Positions 1 through 13,900 are shown, numbered from the stretch's first letter. The stretch: 64,000 bases of DNA from Diprion similis (GCF_021155765.1 NC_060105.1:2418001-2482000), one strand, 5' to 3'. A program made the numbers and translations. Notes: a model not told the origin generated them from the sequence alone.

Positions 1-211
1 GAGGTCTTCTGAATCAACGCTTCTTTATCATACCCCACGGAGCTGGAACGCCAACGAGTATTATTTCGCTATATATTAACATACGTATACATACATACAT
101 AAATAAATAAAATCGATCGCAAATTCAATTGTGATCCGATGAACGGCCTCGATACGTGCTGTCGTCAAAAAACGGTTACGCTATTATTAAACTACACGCA
201 TAAGTACTTAA

Positions 212-242
212 TAACACAAACACACACACGCAAACACACGCG

Positions 243-284
<42 letters not shown>

Positions 285-285
285 C
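212..285. repeat. (CA)n-(TA)n compound microsatellite
   Basis: An imperfect CA run passes directly into a pure TA run. The long translated C/V and I/Y runs across it come from the dinucleotide repeat, not from a gene. Confidence 0.95.
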
Positions 286-639
286 ATGAGATATGTATAA
301 ATATTAAACATAAACGCAGTTACGAACACATCTTTAATGCTGCAAGAAATAAGAGACATGAAATAATAGATAAGAATTTTCAAGTGAACACGCCCACGAT
401 GAAATTCGATGAAAATTCAGTGCTAGTTAATTTCTGTTCACGCGTTATTAGAAGTGAAATAGATCTCATTTTTAAATGTTAAATCATAGTGCCGTATGTA
501 TTTTATCGATAAATATTTTTTTAGTAAGATTACGAATAGATCGTACTTAATAATGTTATTACAAAATGTTAACCAGTATTCAATTGAGAAGCGTCACAAA
601 GCTTACTGCTTTCAACATTAATTTGCATTTATGTTTATG

Positions 640-719
640 TACATACATATATATACATACACACATATATATATATATATATGCATGTATATATGTATGT
701 ATGTATATATGTATATATA
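640..719. repeat. TA/TGTA/CATA microsatellite
   Basis: Interleaved TA, ATAC and ATGT units form a low-complexity block. Confidence 0.9.
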
Positions 720-917
720 GTTTGTTAGTTGAAAAAAAAAGTAAACTGTAATGTATATTACGTTTCGTATGGTATTTTACCAAGCTATCGCAGTGTGAAG
801 GCACGCAAATACGTGTGTCGGGATGCAGCAAACACATAAAAATTAAAAAAAAAGAAAAAAAAGAGTCAGTTGTTATTAATATATTATTATATGAAATATT
901 TACAAACTAAATATTAA

Positions 918-921
918 TATA

Positions 922-957
<36 letters not shown>
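918..957. repeat. (TA)n microsatellite
   Basis: Nearly pure alternating TA run, followed by further TA-rich sequence to about 995. Confidence 0.95.
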
Positions 958-960
<3 letters not shown>

Positions 961-2493
961 ATGTATATATTTATATATATATACACATATATATTTACAT
1001 AATATTGTATTAGTATTACGATTTTAATTTTGTGATTGTTGTCAATCTGACTGCCGGGCAGTCTGGAATTTATATATATATATATAAAACCAGTTGCAGT
1101 CAGAGTTTCCTAGAAAACGTGAATAATAAATTTAAACCAAGAGGGAGGTAAAAAAAAAAAAAAAAAGTTAATTTTAAATAAGTAAATTAAATGATTAAAA
1201 AAAAAAAAAAAAAAAAAAAATTATGTAATTTCGGTAGGGCTGAATACGGGCACAGCTTCTTTTTGCCAATTCGTCTCTTAAAACTTTATATTAGCTCAGC
1301 GTACAAACTATCTAAACGAGGATGGTGACGAGGCGTCTTGGCAATGTCCAAACATCTGACTCTTGCGAATTACCAAGTATATAAATAATAATTGAGAAGT
1401 TTGCGCGAGTCTTTTATGGTAGACAACACATTCCACTATAATGTGGCAAAACCACCATGTACATTTATAAAACCTATGCCAAAGAAAAGAAGAAAGAGGG
1501 AAAAAAACAAAAAAAAAAATTAACACAAGAAAAGAAAAAATAATTCAAAAGTTAATAATCTTATTTTACCGTTGAAGAACTTGTTACGGTATTATATCTA
1601 TTCGATTACTAAAAAATTTACTACGGTAATATGAATATACGACAATTGTTTTGTACCCCTGAGCAAGTTCTGCAGCACAGGTATAGTGGATCAATTCAAA
1701 GAGCGAGTACCAATGGGACTATAAATTCAGTGATTTGTTGAGATGGGCGAAAGCGTGTTGAAACAAAAAAGGCCGATGTGTTTGCAGGTTTCGATTGAAA
1801 TGGATGCGTGTTGGCATCATCCAGATCGGAAGGACAATTCTGGTGCCAAACAGATGTATATAATATATAATGGTAGTGGATAAAGAGAAGGTTTTGAGAT
1901 AGCGTTATAATCGATAGGCAAAGGAACACGTGAGATAAAATATATATGTATACATAGTATATATATATATATATATAATTATGTGGTTGAAGGACTGCGA
2001 AAGTTTCAACGAAACAGTAATTAATAAAGTAGAAGGGACTCACTTGAACTGTGCTGCGACGCTCGGGTGGTCGAATGACATGCTTTCGATGAATGTTGTA
2101 CATTGAAAGCTGATAAAAATTGGGAAACGAAAATGAGGGGGAAGAAAAAATTAAAGCAGAGAGAAGAGAAGAAAAAAAAAAATTAAAGTAAAAGAAAAAT
2201 CGAACGACATCCAGAATCTAGTCCGTGTTATTGAAGCGCTTGTAGGAACGCGCTCTTTGCATCTAGTCAACTAATCCCGTAGACTCGAATCCCTTCTGGA
2301 TGTCTTGAAATATAAATGAAAGGAAAGAAAGGGAGGAAAAAAATGCGACTAAAAGAAAAAAAAAAAAAAAAAAAAAAACCATACCTTTTAAAAAAAAAGG
2401 AAAAAAAAAATTCTCATTGAAAACTAATTACTAAAACGTGAAAAATTTAAAGGGAGACCCTCATATCCGGATGATGAACGGCCTCCCTTCCCT

Positions 2494-2570
2494 AATCTGC
2501 CGAATATGGGGCTCAATTGTTCATGCATCGTGTCCGGGCTGGAGCATGAATGATACATGGCCGGCAGATT
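2494..2570. repeat. Imperfect inverted repeat / hairpin
   Basis: The outer arms AATCTGCCG (2494-2502) and CGGCAGATT (2562-2570) are perfect complements. A second inner pair, TTCATGC (2520-2526) and GCATGAA (2544-2550), nests inside with a 17-base loop. The 17- and 11-base internal segments do not pair fully. The block is clearly richer in GC than its surroundings. It could be a structured RNA or chance; I recognise no known microRNA. Confidence 0.4.
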
Positions 2571-3998
2571 GGCGAAAATGCATTTGTTAATTGGATGAAA
2601 AACTGTAATGATTAAATATTTCATTTTCGTTGCAAAACAGAATAAAATTTAAAAAAGAAGGGGAAAAAAAAAAGAATAATAATAAATAAAATAAAATTTA
2701 AGATAACGAAAAGAAAGAAAGAAAGAAAAAAAAAAAAAATAGAAGAATATTAATAAGCTATGAACAATCTAAGTATAATAAATGAATGTATGTGCTACAC
2801 AAAGTTAGCAAAATGGTACTCTGTAATACCTACTAAATACCTCTTCCCCAATTTATTACGTTGATATCTTTTTCTTTTGTTGAATTATTGTTGATAATGG
2901 TATGGAAATTTTTTTTTTATTAGTATTGAAAATATTGAATGCACGAAAAACATTATATGGTACATTGCACATTTCATCAATGAATATTATATTTATTTTA
3001 CACAAGCGCATTTTTGTACATTTATTATAAAATTATTAGCTTACATAAATTTAATATAATACAACACATTTACATATTGCATATGCTATATACGCTATAT
3101 GTAGTATATAAATGCAGAATTTCAGTCTAACGTACAAAAGTTGATAATATTTTTAGCAAGTTTCCTCATTAGTACAGATTCGCGGTATTTTGACATGCCG
3201 CAAACAAAGGTAATAAAAATAAATAAAAATTCTTTGAAAAACACAGTTTTGAGTTGTATACATTTAAGTTTCTTAAATAACATTCATTTCACATTATCTT
3301 CGTAATGCTATAAAAATTATGAGATCTACAAAAGTATCGTACAACTAAGGTTTAAATTATTATAAATACACGTTTTGAAATATGATTTTTTTTTCTTTTT
3401 TTTTTTTTTGTTCCAATCAGGAAAGACAACGAATCGTTTCATGTATATACACAGAATATCTTCAGTTATTTGGTAATCCTAAGAAAACTATAAAATATTA
3501 TATTTCTTTTTTCTCATTTGATACTCTAGGACTAGACACCCAACAGCTCATCGTCGCTATCAATTTGCCCATCTCCGCATGGATCTGATGTATCCAATAA
3601 TAAATGAGCCTCTTCTGTTGTGTTTACCTACAATGGAAAATCAAATGTTTGAAATCATTGCAGTAAGAATATTTCATGCTTATCTCTCGTCCCGATACTT
3701 TGGATTTAAATTCATTTTCTAACATCAGTGTTTTAATAACGTAGTGTAATGATGTGAATGAAAAAATATTAAAGAAAATTAATACTTGTTCTTAGCGATC
3801 GACGAATCTTGAACTGTTGAAAAAAAAAGAAGAAAAAAAAAAAAAAATGTGCGGGGTTATCTCGTTTACGAAATTCTAAAAAGTAAAAACAAAATTGTTT
3901 AAATTTTTTTTTCAAGCGAACAGGGTTTTTAATAAAAACACATAATAATTATACTTGTTAGCTTTATTTAGTCACTTCAAGTGTCTAACAAAAGTGGC

Positions 3999-4025
3999 GG
4001 GGGGGGGGGGGGGGGGGGGGGGGGG
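3999..4025. repeat. 27-base poly-G run
   Basis: An uninterrupted run of 27 G on the plus strand in otherwise AT-rich DNA. Such runs are prone to length error in sequencing and can form G-quadruplexes. Confidence 0.9.
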
Positions 4026-4392
4026 ACTAAAATAACGATAATAGTGACTTACTGATAAATGTTACATTACTCTTGCTTCACCGACGAAAATAATAACAGG
4101 GAAATATAAATTATTATCGCAATGCATAAAATATTCACAAGCAAGTACAAAGTTTATTAACATCTAGTGATAGATAATACTGGATGAGGTGAACAGACCA
4201 TTATTCTTCTAGTAAACTTATATATTATATGAAGCGTTGAAAAGTTGAAAAAGTGCAGAAACAATAAAAAAAAAAAACGTAATACACGAAGAATGAATAC
4301 AGGCGGTTTAACTTAGAATTTCCCGGTTAGCGTTTCATGGTAGAAAAATACGGCAATGAAGGAAGAAACACCGTGAGTATCGAATAGTAAGT

Positions 4393-4446
4393 ATACATAT
4401 ATGTGTGTATACTTATATATAAGATATATATATATATATATATACA
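4393..4446. repeat. TA/TGTATA microsatellite
   Basis: A TA-rich run with interspersed GTGTATAC units. Confidence 0.85.
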
Positions 4447-5448
4447 TATATAAATATAAGACTAACAAGACATTGATATTTTGCAGTTATTTAACAAAAT
4501 AATGTTGCAAGTTATAAATTTCTTTTTTTTTTTTTTTTTCTTTCTTTTCTATAGCTTTTTGGCGTCGTTAGATCAATAGTCATTCTCTCGGGTATCAGGA
4601 TACACCTGTTAATTAAAAGCCAATCGATACAGAGAGTTTGAGAAAATAAAAAACGTATTGTAAAGAAAAATGGTAAACACAATGCTTCAGAATTCCATCA
4701 CCGCTACCAAGCTTCCTCCTGCAAGCAAAAATTATTGCAGAATGAAAATTCATCCAAGCCCAACACCGAGTCGATACAATTTTCATTATGTCTTTGTACC
4801 GGGATTCCTTGTCCGCGGTAAATGACATGTGACGTGTATGTATACGGATACACAAGGACAATTCATTGCCGTTATCATTTATTCGGATTGACAAATTTGC
4901 TATTTATTCTCAGAAGGAGATTATAACGCCAGTTTGTCCCAGCTTGTGACCGTACGTTTATGGCTTTGGACAATGGTACCACAAGTAATCAGGGCCGTCA
5001 CTTTCAATTACCGGGCGTAGAGGAAAACCCAGACGAATGAATCGAAGCTAAAATTCTAGCCAGTCAGTTACACTAAACTTATAATTGCGCTCTGCGCTGT
5101 AGGAAGGATTAAAATATAATATTTCAGGCATGCCCAGGCGATGCCAGAAGTGTCAATTGTATAACAGGTACACGAAAATGTTCTTGGAATTGAATTAAGT
5201 GCGATGCCAAAGGTACAAAAGACGATTATCGACCCGGCTTAGTGCAAATCAAGCAAACCCCTGGTTTTTCCAATCCTCAACGAAAGAATCACATGATAGC
5301 TTTCCCCCATGATAATGGAATTTCGATGCAATGATTGATTCTACCACACACACACACACACAACACAATTAACGTACGTACGACACAGAATATATATGAT
5401 TATAACATAATAGTAATAACAATAATAATAATAACTACACAACTATGA

Positions 5449-5887
5449 CTATGCTAACTTTGTGTGTATGATATTATTATCTATGGGGATACGAACCCTC
5501 GAATATTGGACCCGGCTGTGGTTTCGTGAAGCAGTGATCGCACTTATACGATACCGAAGATCGAAGCACCACCGAGGATTTCGCATGTAGAACCACGCGA
5601 TCAGGACGACGGTGACCAGGAACAACGCGGAGACAATTGCCCAAGCTTAAAAATGAATTTTTTTTTATTTAGACCAGAGCTAATCTGTCGACAGTATCGA
5701 CATTCGTTAAACGTCATTATTGGTCCTTACTTTGAATAGCTGCGTCGCTTTCCCATAACGATTCCCGGGCTGGTGTCGTCTCAGTTGTAGACACAGGATC
5801 ATTGGAAGTCCCCGACTTGAGCACAGGAACTTCTGAAGGACAGGCGATTTTCGTATGCCACTCAAAAGATGCCATGCAGTTGGCATC
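5449..5887 (-). CDS. Lerp: Lerp terminal exons 14-15 (end of MRH repeat 5, TM helix, tail)
   Basis: Exon 14 (5887-5731) opens with residues DANCMASFEWHTKIAC, the closing motif of an MRH repeat, then a Ser/Thr/Glu-rich stalk. Exon 15 (5645-5449) encodes the membrane span and tail, ending in TAG at 5451-5449. Exon 13, 12 kb away at 17951, ends in phase 0 just before where this motif is needed, so no further exon is required between them. The tail has YSRV, a possible AP-complex signal, and DNNII, which resembles the D-x-x-L-L GGA-binding motif but with isoleucines. Confidence 0.88.
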
Positions 5888-8800
5888 CTGCAGCATAAAT
5901 TTTACGAGATAAGATTAGATTTAATTAGGTTCGAATCATGCGTTTGGGGGAAAGTCACGCTATGGACGAAACAATAATTTTTTCTCCCCTTCCGTGCCAT
6001 AAAATAATTGTCATGTTTTTTCAACAGTCACATAATATTTCTGCGTCACAGTCCTGCTGGACTTTCTTATCTTTATTTGTCATTTCCTGCTTTTGTTGCT
6101 CTATTTAGTTCTATTCATGTAATATTTTTTTTTTCAGTTATACTATCATAGACTGGGATGTTATTTTCCTGTTTTGTTAACATAAGGCAACTTTTTAAAG
6201 GCAAAATATTTAGCACAAGTCTTTGTTTTCGTCACGTAATTATCTGTATGTATACGTGCTAGCGGGTATGCGGGTAGAAAAATTACAGACGATCCTTTTT
6301 ACCATTATTATGATGTTAACGAAAGTTCTAGCAAATCGTTTATAACAATAACACTCATTTCTTCATTTTACAGATCAATTAATATTCAGCTATTCGAAAT
6401 CGATTTCGCAATACGTCCCTACAATTCGCTTTTGCTGGTTTTTGCAAATCCATGCAAACACAGTCGTTAATCGTCATGTAAGTCACGTAGGTATCAAAAG
6501 TTAAAGGGGAAATCCCGACCACATAGATTTCTAGCAAAGCCCGCAGGTCATTCGACTCGGATGTATTCGACCTCGTATTCAACAGTCCAGAGATTTCGTT
6601 GTCACACACGTGACATCGCACATTGATTACCATTGAATATGGGAAAATAATATGCTCGCATGCTGATCGAGAAATATCCTAAGAGCACGATCTTCACTGG
6701 CTGTTTATAAATACATTCGATACACATGTGTGTATACATATTATACACTGTACGTATAGAATAACGCGACGTGTGAAGATGTCGTGTGCGAAACCAGTTG
6801 TGGCGCCCATCTCGCTTTGCAACAATCATCATTAACGTGAGGAATAAGAAAAATAAACCTGGTACCGCTACTGTGACTGGGAGCCACTGGGAATACCAGA
6901 ATTTTTATTAGTATGTTAGGGATTCTTTGGTTTTACCGGCTTGATGTTGAGTCTTAATTTTTACCAATAGCCAGGATTTTATATGATGTGATAAAATCTA
7001 GCGAGCTTCATTCTGCCTCTGAATGAGTGAATCTGATGAATTCGGGAGATTATATCTATGTTTGATCAAGAACTTGTGATCGACGAGAAATGTATATACT
7101 AGACGATTGACGGTTGATGATGACAGGATGTGGCAAATTCCTCTAAATCACAGTAACCGTAACATGAATGATCTGCCACACACGCGGTTATCATCAAGGA
7201 AAATCGGGAAAAAAGTTTGGATATTTCATATATATAGCAAAGTTGGTGTACGGTGTATAAAGAGGATTGATTCATATTTTTTTTTAAGGTCAGTTTATTG
7301 TCTCGTAAGGTGATTGTTTTCAAGTATAATTAATTCTGCTAGTAATTAACTAGATGTTCACATTTAGATTGTATGCTGACAATTATGATACTGTATTCTC
7401 CCACATCCTGCGTGTTTTGCTGTATTGTTTGTGCTGATAAGAGTCTAACCGAAACGCAGAAAGGAAAGCATACCGTCGAAGAGGCAAATAAAAAAAAAAA
7501 AAAAATAATAATAATTAAAAAAAAAAAATCATAATGAGAACGGAAGAAAGGAGACAGAATGAAACCGGTAGACGTAATTATAAATATCATCGACTCGAAG
7601 TAAGACCACCATTTAGTAGGTCATTTTTTTTTTGCCACGTGTCCACACCATAAGCCCTACTCAACTAATTTTTAATTATAATTAGTAATTAGGTACTTGT
7701 CTAGAAAATATGAATTCCTGTTCGAATTTGTTTAACAGGTATCGCTGATACATTTCAACATTAGAAAAAAGACAAAGAAATTATTCATCTCAGTGCGCTA
7801 CGCGCATATATAATGCGTAATTAAGAACTGTCGACAAGCAGCTTCGCAAGGATGTGGTTTGTAGAAAATACCGGATTTGTATGTTTATAAAATAATGTTT
7901 ATGCAGTTTATAATTATTCTTACGTGTAGCCTGATAGAATAGATTATTTAACGAATATATGATATTGAAACTATTCTACGAGGATTTTAGATCAGTGAAC
8001 TATGAACTATTCAGAAATTCATAGAAGTTTCATGCAGATGTAAATCTTCGGATCATCGTAGCGAGATTCGTTTGCGGTCAATGTTGGAGAACGTGAATAT
8101 GTGATTAAGCTATCCTCAGTTACACGTATCCGATCAGTGATCGGTAATACTGGTTTTCCAGGTTCTCAAAAAACCACGAAAAAAAAAGATAATGTCGAGT
8201 TTCACGTAATTCAAGCGTGCAGTAAATAAATTTCGTCGAAAAGACGACGAAACGAAGTTGAATTGACGAGAGCATGCGGGAAATTTTCAAATCATTCAAC
8301 GATTATCCAGGAAATCTGGGACAGATTATAACTGCCAACACCAGAGGGCATTGGCTATGGAAAATCGTTTGGCTAATAGAAACATGCGATTTTGCGAGTA
8401 ACAGTCATTCGTCAGTATTCAGCGGCGGTTCTGTCCGTGAGACAATGTCTTGGGAGTGGAACCTTCTCTGAGGAAGAGAATACACGTGTAGTAAGCACAA
8501 TGCAGACGCAGTTGGCGTGACGTGAATTTTCTTGCTCTCCGCAAATCGTACCGTTATAAAATCCTGATGAAATCATTGAATCTATCACTGGCCGATTTAT
8601 TTCTATTCATCTGTTCGTTCGAGCGGTGAAAATTCGGTTTCGCTCATGAATTCAAACGTTGCCGGCTCTCGAAAGTTGGCACAAAGTTGGCGAAATATTA
8701 TACTTGAATAAACTATTTGCAGATCATGATCAGATACTCTGACGAGTGGGTAAAACTTTATTATTACTCTTTACTCGTATCTTTTTTTGCACTGCAATGC

Positions 8801-10952
8801 CAAGATTCTTTTCTACGTATTATGCGTGTTAAGCTCGTATTCTGTAGATTTCCTTGGAATGAAAAAAGCACAACTTGTACAAAGGAGTGAATTTCTCCAC
8901 TCCAAAAGCTTGGAGTGAATAAAATCAGAGGCTCAGAGATTTTTTACTCGATCAGATTGACTTGTCACTCCGAGACATTGAGAGAGTGCGTAAACAGCGC
9001 TACAAGAGCGCGGGAATCACGTACGTGTCGTCGATACTGCAAAGTGTTTGAAATTCCCGAAATACGTCAGCAACAGTTCTTTTCCTATGAGCCAAGCGAT
9101 TAAGCAGATGCGAAGATTTCATCACCTTCGTAAATGAAATTCAGGTAATTATTTCGTCCGTCTATTAAATCAAGAAAAGAATGTGTTAATTCCTAGACTG
9201 ATATCTTTTTTTGCCCGATCATTTTCCGTCTTTTGTAAGAAGTAAGCTGTAATCTCGATTAAAAAAATACATTCGCCGAACTCATCAACTACAAAATGCT
9301 TAAAATCTGGACGCCGGATGACGAGGAAGTGTATCCACCAAGATGCAGTTGAAACATGGCTGCGATTCGCAAAAACAGGGGGGGGGGGGGGGGGCCAATT
9401 ATCAATTGAAGAATTAGCTCATGCGGACGTGTACCTATTCATAAAAAGTGTATCTACATATCAACCGCGTGTATCATGATGCATAAATTTCCAACAAGAC
9501 GATGATCGACGTTGTCACTCCCAGAGAGATGTGTACAGTGTATATATATTAGCATAGAAGTACATAAACTTGATTCTGTTCCCTCTTCCTCGGTTCAAGA
9601 ATGACACCACGACGTCCTCCCCACCCCTTGTTTTCAATTGCTCTCACTTTCCCCTAGATCCGTAGCTCGGCGAAGTTTCGACGAGCCAATGAAACGTCAC
9701 GTTTACTGGAATACGGTATGTATGGATGCGTGGAGAGCGGACCGTGGAATAGCTGGTCAGAGTCAGTTTACCATGAGCCGTTATAGAAAGTAGCCAACCG
9801 CAGCGTCGAGAACAAGTGTCAAGCTGTTTGTGACGATTCGTAATCAGCGTGCTTGGATCACTGGCGAGATCCCCAGAGTTTGCAAATTTCCTTATCCTGT
9901 TTAAACTTCCTGCTGTATTGTCGCGATAAGTATTAAATTTTTCCAAGAGTACGTATCGCTATTAAATATTACGTATCGTACTCTAACGATTGCGCAGTGA
10001 CTGTGATTTGTGCGAACACACATACCAGTGACAATTTCCTTCGTCGCGTATGCGTGCGGTGGATTTCTGACTCGAGGATCGAGGATCGATCCTTACACTA
10101 CTCACGGACTTCAAATGTCTGCAGGACTTAGACCCCGCCCTGTTTGACGCCAGGTAAGCGATCCTTACATTTTCCGCTCTACCTGCATCCGTGCGCATAA
10201 CATTTTTGACAGATTTATGGGTGTTCGGTTGTTCAACGAATACACATAATGATGGGATGATCTAAGAAAGCGATACGGTAATGGTTGCTCTTCGTGTGAC
10301 GTCATCAACGCTCGGTATAATGCGATGTTGGGTACACAGCCAGCATGCCCACATCCCGTTTCCTTTTCGTGCTAATCGTGACACCATGTGTGTGCATCTC
10401 TCTTTATTTATCTCCTTTCGTTCTCTCATTTATGCCGTGAAATACCCATGATTATATTATATCTAGCTGTATGAAAAAACAAGCGATTTTCACTTTACCC
10501 TCTCGCAGAAAAACGCGGGAGAATTTTTTTCCTTTCTTTAATTTATGCTCTTGCGTTATTCGGTTTAGTTAATTTTCATTTTTAGAGTGCGCCATTTTTT
10601 TTTTTCTCTTTTGTTCCGATGTCTTTCGAAATGCGCGGTGTCAGACTGGTTGCCGCAGCTCAGGCGCCCTGCGATTTGACCTCAGGAGCAGTAACCATCG
10701 CAATTAAGCCTCCGGGTAACACTCTTCTCCGAATTCGAATGGCTGATTTGAAGGTGATTTAACGGTATTGTTATAACCGGTTGTTTGAATGTTATTCAAA
10801 TTGATTTAATGCCTTCTTTAACGTAGACACGGCTGTGCTAATATGTATGTACACGATAATAAAAAAATATATCTCGTCGTAACTCTTTATCATCCTTGTT
10901 ATATAACCGAGGGTTAAATTACCGAATGGAACAATTCCAAGTGGGGTAGATG

Positions 10953-10984
<32 letters not shown>

Positions 10985-13900
10985 TACATAGATATTGTAC
11001 ACAGACTTTAACCGAGTCGTAAAAACGTTCTCAAAACACGAAGCGGAATATTATTTAACCGCATCGCTTCGTCCTTGGAAGCGCGGAACGAGTTTTGCTC
11101 GTTCTCATGGGAGTTGCCGTTGCTGTAGCTTGTTTTTTTCACATTACTTTGCTAACTGGTATTATCCGATGCGTGGATTTGCATGCTACGTGCGAATTAT
11201 CGGTCAACATCCATGAGGGAAACTTTATTGTCATGCTATTTTTTCTTTTCATAACGGCCGTATAATTTGCTATCGATATTCTCATCTTTGGCGATGTGAG
11301 TATGGATAGGTGTGGATACAAACAGTATTCAAACAGATATACGAAGTTCGGTTAATGGCCGGTATAGTATTTGTACGGGTGTTCTAACTAATCGATGAAA
11401 TAGAAGAAAAAGAAAAAAAAAATTGTTAATAAAAATTACGTGTGAGGCAGTGACTCGATGGTATCGAATGGCTAGTTAAATTAATGGAAAATTTGCAATA
11501 TGAAGTTTTGTAAAAACTAGTCAACGATGTTTACAGAAATTGGGGTTTTGATTGTGATATTTTCGAAGTCATGGATTAAGTTCAACGAATTAACGAAGCG
11601 ACGGAATTCGAAGCGTCGGATTTTCTAAGCATGCTACTTGGCGATCATTTTACTACACGATGCTTCAGAATCATAAAAACGACATTAAGATAATCGCCTC
11701 GGGTTTGAAAACCTTCGAGAATAGGCTCGTAATTGGGTGTTCCTCTTTTTTGCGGCGCAAAATCAAGATGGAGGTACGAAATTTGTGAACTTGGGATTAA
11801 ATCGGTTCCGCGCAGGTACGGAATACAGTCAAGTTAAGTTAGGTGTAACATCGTAGCACCAAGTAATAACGACAACAAGATCACTGGCGGGTTTGACCGA
11901 AGTGCCACTCACCTTTTACGAGTCGACGAATATTCGAATACAACATTTTTTCGCGCGTCTGTAAATACAAATCTGTATAGAACCATATTTTATAATATAT
12001 ATCTACGATGAGGGTGCGAAGGTGGAGCAACGATTTTGCAATTGGTACGATATACGTTAATGGGCATACAGTTTAGAAATTGCAAGGCGGATCTTTTGCG
12101 GCTCTTTAAAATATGTATCATCGAAGAATTTTGTGTGTAATTTGAAAGAGTTTAGGAGACGTTGGACATTTGTTGATAAACAGACGGTAAAATTTGTCTT
12201 TGATTTATGGAAAATGATGTTTGAAAAGCAGTGACGATTAGGTGAAATGTTTTCAATATTGTTCTTAAATAAGGTGCGCATTTTCATCTTCAATCTTCTC
12301 GTAAAATTGCGATTTTTTTACTTTACTTGACGCTTCGAGGGAAGTTTGAATCTCGATGCTAAGTATGTAACAGGCGATTTTATTTTTAGATTAGTTAGCA
12401 ATAAGATAACGAGTTCGTCAATTTGTCTTCGTTATTTTGACTTGTCTAATTATTAAACGCAATATAGAAAAGTAAATAACTTCGACAGCATAACGTTGAT
12501 CGAATTGCGTGCTATTCAGAAACGACTGTCCCAATGATTTACAATTTATTCGTGTAGAGTGCAAAAAGTGTATGCAATATGAACTTGCTTAACTTTGCTT
12601 TACGAGTACAGTATTTTGTACTTGAGTAATTTATTCCAGATGCAGAAAAATGGATCCCGAGCTAGAGTCATTCTTGTTTTTTTCTTTTCTTTCAGGAACA
12701 CGCGAGGCGAGAGAGTCTAGACTCGAACCGAAATACGAAAAATGGAGAAGAAGATGGAGAATAGTGGACTAACGTGGTCTTTGCTGTTGCTACTGATCTG
12801 CATTCATCAAAGCATGCAACAGCCATGCCAATATAGAGGGTCGGGCTGTTATTTTCAGCAGAATAATGCCGATAAATGCGAGTTCAATTGTCCGTCATTC
12901 TCCGCGGATTCCAGATTTGATATTCATATCTGGTCAAAGGATGCTGTGGAAATACTATGCAACAGTGAACCACCTTGGTCAATTTTCAAATTAAATTCAA
13001 CTGGCGAAGTTGAAGATGTGAATGAGGTTCGATTCCAGACATGTTTTCTACCTGAAGTGCCGTTACACGAAATAACTGAAAGGATTGGCGTTCAACCGAC
13101 AAAGAAGCTGAAATTTGAATCGTACAGAAATCTGAGCTCTATCTTGAAGCGCCGTCATTTGTCAGGATTTCCGAAAATAGAGGAATTAAGTTTAAATTCG
13201 AATAATTTGCGTCAGGTTCCAGATGATTTATTGGATGATTTCCCGGAGTTGATCACTTTGGAGTTACGACAAAATGAAATAGAAGACCTGCCCAAAAATT
13301 TTTTCAGCAATTTATCAAAGTTGCAGACTCTGGACCTCGGGAATAATAGGATGACGCGTATGAATCCATCGCTATTTTCTGGTCTTAATCGGCTCAAGTT
13401 GTTGCATCTTTGGGGTAATCGCTTGACTGATATTGATCCATACACATTTGTCGGTTTGACTGATCTAAGAAGCCTCGGTTTGCATAATAACAACCTAACG
13501 ACCCTTCGCCCGGAGGTCTTCAAGTCTCTGACGAACCTAACCGACTTGAAAATTTCGGGGAATTATTTTACGTCGCTGCCTGAAGATTTATTATCCGAAA
13601 ACCGCAACTTGACAAAGTTAGCTTTGACATTCAATCGAGTTGTTTTGATCACGTTACCCAACAGATTTTTAAGCAACCTGCCTCGACTACAAGACGTATA
13701 CTTGCAATACAGTAAATTGACGCGCTTACCGGAAGACTTACTTTCAAATAGCTCGGCAATAAAAATTCTTGATTTAAATCACAATTCGTTGTCTACTCTT
13801 CCGAAAAACATATTCAAGGATTTAACCAATCTCACAAGTCTAAACTTGAGTTGGAACAAGATAACGAGTCTTCCCGATCGCATATTCCAGTCAATGGCAA

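Larger units (their letters stand above)
1..5448. other. AT-rich non-coding region downstream of Lerp
   Basis: No open frame here shows domain-like composition, and I recognise no gene. The stretch holds simple-sequence tracts (TA, CA and TGTA runs, several poly-A runs, one 27-base poly-G run). It also has a slightly more GC-balanced patch at about 4680-5330, just past the Lerp stop codon, which could be Lerp 3' UTR. That is inference from position only. Reading frames in this stretch are rich in K/N/I/F/Y or in translated microsatellite, as expected of non-coding AT-rich DNA. Confidence 0.6.
5888..9660. other. Distal part of Lerp intron 13, no gene recognised
   Basis: Short frames occur, for example on the minus strand at 6379-6633. 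None is flanked by splice sites that keep the Lerp frame, and none resembles a known family. The stretch includes a kappa-B-like site at 6506-6516, A/T homopolymers near 7491-7527, and a 17-base poly-G at 9378-9394. Confidence 0.6.

Noticed and set aside
136..2483. GATGAACGGCCTC occurring twice (near 138 and 2473)
   Set aside because: A single 13-base coincidence without extended flanking similarity.
6379..6633. Minus-strand frame as an extra Lerp exon inside intron 13
   Set aside because: Exons 13 and 14 already join in phase 0 and complete the MRH motif; an inserted exon would disrupt the repeat, and this frame has no family resemblance.
13212..13523. Antisense frames within Toll exons (also at 15569-16103 and the copy B equivalents)
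   Set aside because: Shadows of the Toll coding sequence on the opposite strand; no independent features.
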